Below are positions 6,146 to 8,035 of a stretch of DNA of 8,035 nucleotides, one piece after another. The notes under the pieces are model-generated. The model had not been told where the DNA came from and did not search any database. It saw only the letters and a program-made list of their open reading frames with translations. Every line of letters begins with the position of its first letter. Within the stretch, counting starts at the first letter, position 1. This DNA comes from an uncultured Oscillospiraceae bacterium (GTDB lineage Bacteria; Bacillota; Clostridia; Oscillospirales; Ruminococcaceae), in assembly GCA_910578965.1 (NCBI GenBank), contig CAJTSP010000122.1, positions 1 through 8,035 of the forward strand. The letters run 5' to 3'. The position numbers and the translations under genes were made by a program.

Positions 6146-6877
6146 TCAGCCGAGCTTGCCATATTGCTCTTCGCCTACCGGCTCCAGCCACTCGATGGAG
6201 CAGCCCTCGCCCGGGGCCTCAAAGGCGACATGACTGAACCAACTGTCCCTTGCCGCGCCGTGCCAGTGCTTGACGCCGGCTGGGATATATACCACCTCGC
6301 CGGGGCGGAGGGGGCGGGCCTGCCTGCCCCACTCCTGGTACCAGCCCCGGCCGTCGGTGCAGAGCAGGATCTGGCCGCCGCCCCTGGCGGCGTGGTGGAT
6401 ATGCCAGTGGTTGCGGCAGCCCGGTTCAAAGGTAACGTTGGCGAGCGAGACGGTCTCACCCGGGTCGGTAAGGCGCTTGAGATAGCTGCTGCCGGTAAAA
6501 TACTGGGCATAGGCCTCGTTGGGATCGCCCAGGCCAAACATCCCGCCGTCTTTGCCGGGGTCATCTTTATAGACCTCTACTGCCGCCCGGAAGGCTGCCC
6601 AGGCGCACGGCCAGCCGGCATAAAAGGCCAGATGGGTCAAAATTTCGGCCATCTCGTTTTTGGTGACCCCGTTTTTCTTGGCATTTACCAGGTGATGCTG
6701 GAAGGATTCGTCAAAAAGCCCCTTGCTTACCAGCACCGTAACGGTAAGGATAGAGCGCAGCTTGGGGGAAAGCGCCTCCCGGTTCCAAACCTCGCCAAAC
6801 AGGATGTCATCGTTGAGCTGTGCAAATTTAGGGGCGAATGTCCCCAGCCGATCCCGGCCGGCCGTTTGTTTTATCAT
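6146..6877 (-). CDS. Carboxymuconolactone decarboxylase-cupin fusion protein
   Basis: A 243-aa two-domain protein. Residues about 15-105 form a carboxymuconolactone decarboxylase/AhpD-like helical domain, with a helix KLRSILTVTVLVSKG and the HLAFYAGWPCAWAAF segment. It lacks the CxxC redox pair of AhpD but keeps histidines (H61, H62, H82). Residues about 125-235 are a cupin: motif 1 is G153-X5-H159-X-H161, then a Gly-rich insert and Q169 where many cupins have Glu; motif 2 is G193-X5-P199-X-G201-X2-H204. Such fusions occur in many Clostridia and Bacteroidetes; the substrate is unknown and aromatic breakdown cannot be assumed. AGGAGG (6884-6889) is six bases before ATG 6877. A small gene lies 80 bases upstream on the same strand and a LysR regulator beyond it, its likely controller. 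Confidence 0.87.
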   Translation of the reverse strand: MIKQTAGRDRLGTFAPKFAQLNDDILFGEVWNREALSPKLRSILTVTVLVSKGLFDESFQHHLVNAKKNGVTKNEMAEILTHLAFYAGWPCAWAAFRAAVEVYKDDPGKDGGMFGLGDPNEAYAQYFTGSSYLKRLTDPGETVSLANVTFEPGCRNHWHIHHAARGGGQILLCTDGRGWYQEWGRQARPLRPGEVVYIPAGVKHWHGAARDSWFSHVAFEAPGEGCSIEWLEPVGEEQYGKLG

Positions 6878-6934
6878 GGAAATCCTCCTCGTTTATAAAT
6901 GATCCGGCTGTGTAAAAGCCCGGCCGTTTTAGCG

Positions 6935-6966
6935 CCGCTACAGCCAGGGGAGACCCCCTATGGCTT
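6935..6966 (-). other. Hairpin overlapping the end of the small gene
   Basis: On the minus strand, GCCA then AGGGG can pair with CCCCTGGC across the small gene's TAG stop, with unpaired bases in one arm. No T-run follows, so it is not a clear terminator. It may separate the small gene from the cupin gene in a shared mRNA or protect a processed end. The pairing is imperfect. Confidence 0.25.
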
Positions 6967-7182
6967 TTTTAGCCGGTGCCGCAGGTAATCGAGGCGGCTG
7001 AGTTTTTCTTCCTGGATGTGGATGCCGTCGAGCAGGGTGCGGCGGTAGATATCCAAGAGGCGGGAGCAATCCCGTACGGCCCCCGCGTCCAGGGCTTTTA
7101 TGCACTTCCCAATCAGCTCCTCCGAGCATCCGGCATCCTCAAGATTCTGGCGGACGTCCGCCCCGTTTATCCCGCAGCCCAT
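6958..7182 (-). CDS. Small Cys-containing helical protein, unknown function
   Basis: A 74-aa protein read from ATG 7182, with GGGAGG seven bases upstream (7190-7195). A longer form from ATG 7215 would put that ribosome binding site inside the gene and start upstream of the expected transcription start. The protein is charged and probably all helical, with cysteines at C3, C19, C27 and C39. It has a VRQNLEDAGCSEELI segment, and a C-terminal IYRRTLLDGIHIQEEKLSRL stretch resembling an amphipathic coiled coil; the latter recalls the linker helix of MerR-type regulators, but no DNA-binding domain is present. No signal peptide or membrane segment is seen. I have an impression of similar small proteins in other Clostridia but cannot name a family. 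It is the first gene of the minus-strand unit and faces the LysR gene. Confidence 0.72.
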   Translation of the reverse strand: MGCGINGADVRQNLEDAGCSEELIGKCIKALDAGAVRDCSRLLDIYRRTLLDGIHIQEEKLSRLDYLRHRLKKP

Positions 7183-7203
7183 CCGGCCACCTCCCATAAC
7201 CCT

Positions 7204-7232
7204 ATTATAAGGCACAGCCGGGGCAACCGCAA
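7204..7232 (-). promoter_or_regulatory. Sigma-A promoter for the minus-strand unit
   Basis: On the minus strand a perfect -10 TATAAT (7204-7209) lies 17 bp after a weaker -35 TTGCGG (7227-7232). Transcription would start near 7197, just ahead of the small gene's ribosome binding site, giving a short leader. The weak -35 fits a promoter needing an activator such as the adjacent LysR protein; that is inference. Confidence 0.68.
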
Positions 7233-7259
7233 ATGCCTATTGTAAATGCTCTGATATGC

Positions 7260-7289
7260 TTGACGGATATGGCAGGGCCGTGGTAGGAT
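7260..7289 (+). promoter_or_regulatory. Candidate promoter for the LysR gene
   Basis: TTGACG (7260-7265) and TAGGAT (7284-7289) are 18 bp apart. The expected start near 7296 leaves a very short leader before ATG 7310. The -35 is good and the -10 only fair. Confidence 0.45.
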
Positions 7290-7309
7290 GGCCAAAGGGG
7301 GGATGTCGG

Positions 7310-8035
7310 ATGGAACTGCGTGTGCTGCGGTATTTTTTGGCGGTGGCGCGGGAAGAAAACATATCCCGCGCGGCCGAGGCGCTGCATACTGCCCAGCCCT
7401 CGCTGTCACGGCAGCTTAAGGAGCTGGAAGAGGAGCTGGGCAAAACCCTGTTTATCCGGGGCCGGCGAAAGATTACCCTCACCGACGAGGGGATGTTCCT
7501 GCGCAAGCGGGCCGAGGAGATTGTCAGCCTGGTGGATAAAACGACCGATGCGCTGACCATGGACGATGGGGTGGTGGCAGGCAACGTCTACATTGGGGCG
7601 GGGGAAACCGAGGGGATGCGGCTGATTGCCAGGGCTGCGGGGGCGCTTGGCAAAACCTGCCCGGACATACACCTGCACATCGTAAGCGGGGACAGAGGGG
7701 ACGTTGCCGAGCAGTTAGACAAGGGCCTGATCGATTTTGCCCTTTTTGTGGGGGAGGTGGATGCCCGCAAGTACGAGCATATTCATCTGCCGAACCGGGA
7801 CAGTTGGGCCGTTTTGATGCGCAGGGATCACCCGCTTGCCCAAAAAAATGCCGTCCGGCCCGAGGACCTGTACAGGGAGCCGCTGCTGCTGTCCCGCCAG
7901 ATCAGGGACGGCAGCCCTTTCCTGGCTTGGATGGGGCGTACCCTTACCCAACTGAACGTGGTGAGCACCCATAACCTGATCTACAACGCATCCCTTATGG
8001 TGGAGGAGGGGCTGGGGGTGGCCGTGACCCTGGAG
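7310..8035 (+). CDS. LysR family transcriptional regulator, 3' end cut by window
   Basis: An open frame of 242 codons runs off the window without a stop; usual LysR proteins are about 290-300 aa, so some 50 residues are missing. The N-terminal winged helix-turn-helix spans about residues 1-60, with the signature NISRAAEALHTAQPSLSRQ at 17-35, followed by ELGKTLFIR and the wing region ITLTDEG. The effector-binding domain begins near 90 (GNVYIGAGETEGM); a DFALFVGEV strand and the EEGLGVAVTLE segment at the cut end are typical. ATG 7310 has a GGGGGGA-type ribosome binding site seven bases upstream (about 7296-7302). The ATG at 7303 is in another frame. It is divergent from the small gene and the cupin fusion, its probable targets. 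The effector is unknown. Confidence 0.93.
   Translation, partial: MELRVLRYFLAVAREENISRAAEALHTAQPSLSRQLKELEEELGKTLFIRGRRKITLTDEGMFLRKRAEEIVSLVDKTTDALTMDDGVVAGNVYIGAGETEGMRLIARAAGALGKTCPDIHLHIVSGDRGDVAEQLDKGLIDFALFVGEVDARKYEHIHLPNRDSWAVLMRRDHPLAQKNAVRPEDLYREPLLLSRQIRDGSPFLAWMGRTLTQLNVVSTHNLIYNASLMVEEGLGVAVTLE

Larger units (their letters stand above)
7183..7309. promoter_or_regulatory. Divergent control region between small gene and LysR gene
   Basis: This 127-base gap holds back-to-back promoter candidates. AAATGC repeats at 7231-7236 and 7244-7249, with a related ATATGCT at 7254-7260, lie between the two promoters at 13- and 10-bp steps. ATAT also recurs at 7254-7257 and 7267-7270, nine bases apart. 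A LysR regulator normally binds such a shared region, so these repeats are the best operator candidates, though I find no clean T-N11-A palindrome. Confidence 0.45.

Noticed and set aside
6892..6897. TATAAA on the minus strand as a -10 box for the cupin gene
   Set aside because: Transcription would start inside the gene's own ribosome binding site, and no -35 lies at a suitable distance.
6092..6898. Plus-strand open frame (268 codons) opposite the cupin fusion
   Set aside because: It begins inside the bidirectional terminator; the minus strand has an AGGAGG site and clear cupin motifs.
7183..7215. Longer form of the small minus-strand gene starting at ATG 7215
   Set aside because: The GGGAGG site at 7190-7195 fits ATG 7182, and the predicted transcription start near 7197 lies downstream of 7215.

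Overview
The window reads as chromosomal DNA from a GC-rich member of the Clostridia, probably an Oscillospirales/Ruminococcaceae-type gut anaerobe. The evidence is strong AGGAGG-type ribosome binding sites, a Firmicutes-style short S21 protein, an EF-P gene followed by a CD1247-type zinc-ribbon gene, a YqeG phosphatase, and a zinc-rich LeuRS variant. This placement is inference from protein character and gene order; no database was searched. Nearly all of the window is accounted for by ordinary genes, and I see no mobile element, CRISPR array, tRNA or rRNA.

Layout. (1) Positions 46-3026 hold rsfS (ribosomal silencing factor) and leuS (leucyl-tRNA synthetase), separated by a 200-base gap. The gap can fold into several GC-rich helices but lacks the T-box signature expected before an aminoacyl-tRNA synthetase gene. 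(2) Positions 3046-3425 hold rpsU (S21, 58 aa) as a self-contained unit. It has a near-consensus sigma-A promoter straddled by an 8-bp inverted repeat, a leader that may pair with the ribosome binding site, and a textbook terminator. (3) Positions 3507-4882 hold yqeG (HAD phosphatase) and an endonuclease IV-like TIM-barrel gene, overlapping by 4 bases. (4) Positions 4980-6134 hold a promoter, efp, a CD1247-type gene and a 13-bp bidirectional terminator. (5) Positions 6146-7182, minus strand, hold a small Cys-containing helical protein followed by a carboxymuconolactone decarboxylase-cupin fusion. (6) Positions 7310-8035 hold a divergent LysR-type regulator cut by the window end.

The left three quarters is a translation and ribosome-function neighbourhood: RsfS, LeuRS, S21, EF-P, and YqeG, whose Bacillus homologue sits in the same cluster as the rsfS homologue. 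The right quarter is an accessory locus in which a LysR regulator faces a small unknown gene and a cupin enzyme, a common arrangement for a regulator and its target. The most worthwhile follow-ups are the rsfS-leuS leader, the rpsU control region, the TIM-barrel protein with one altered metal-ligand position, and the small protein beside the cupin gene.
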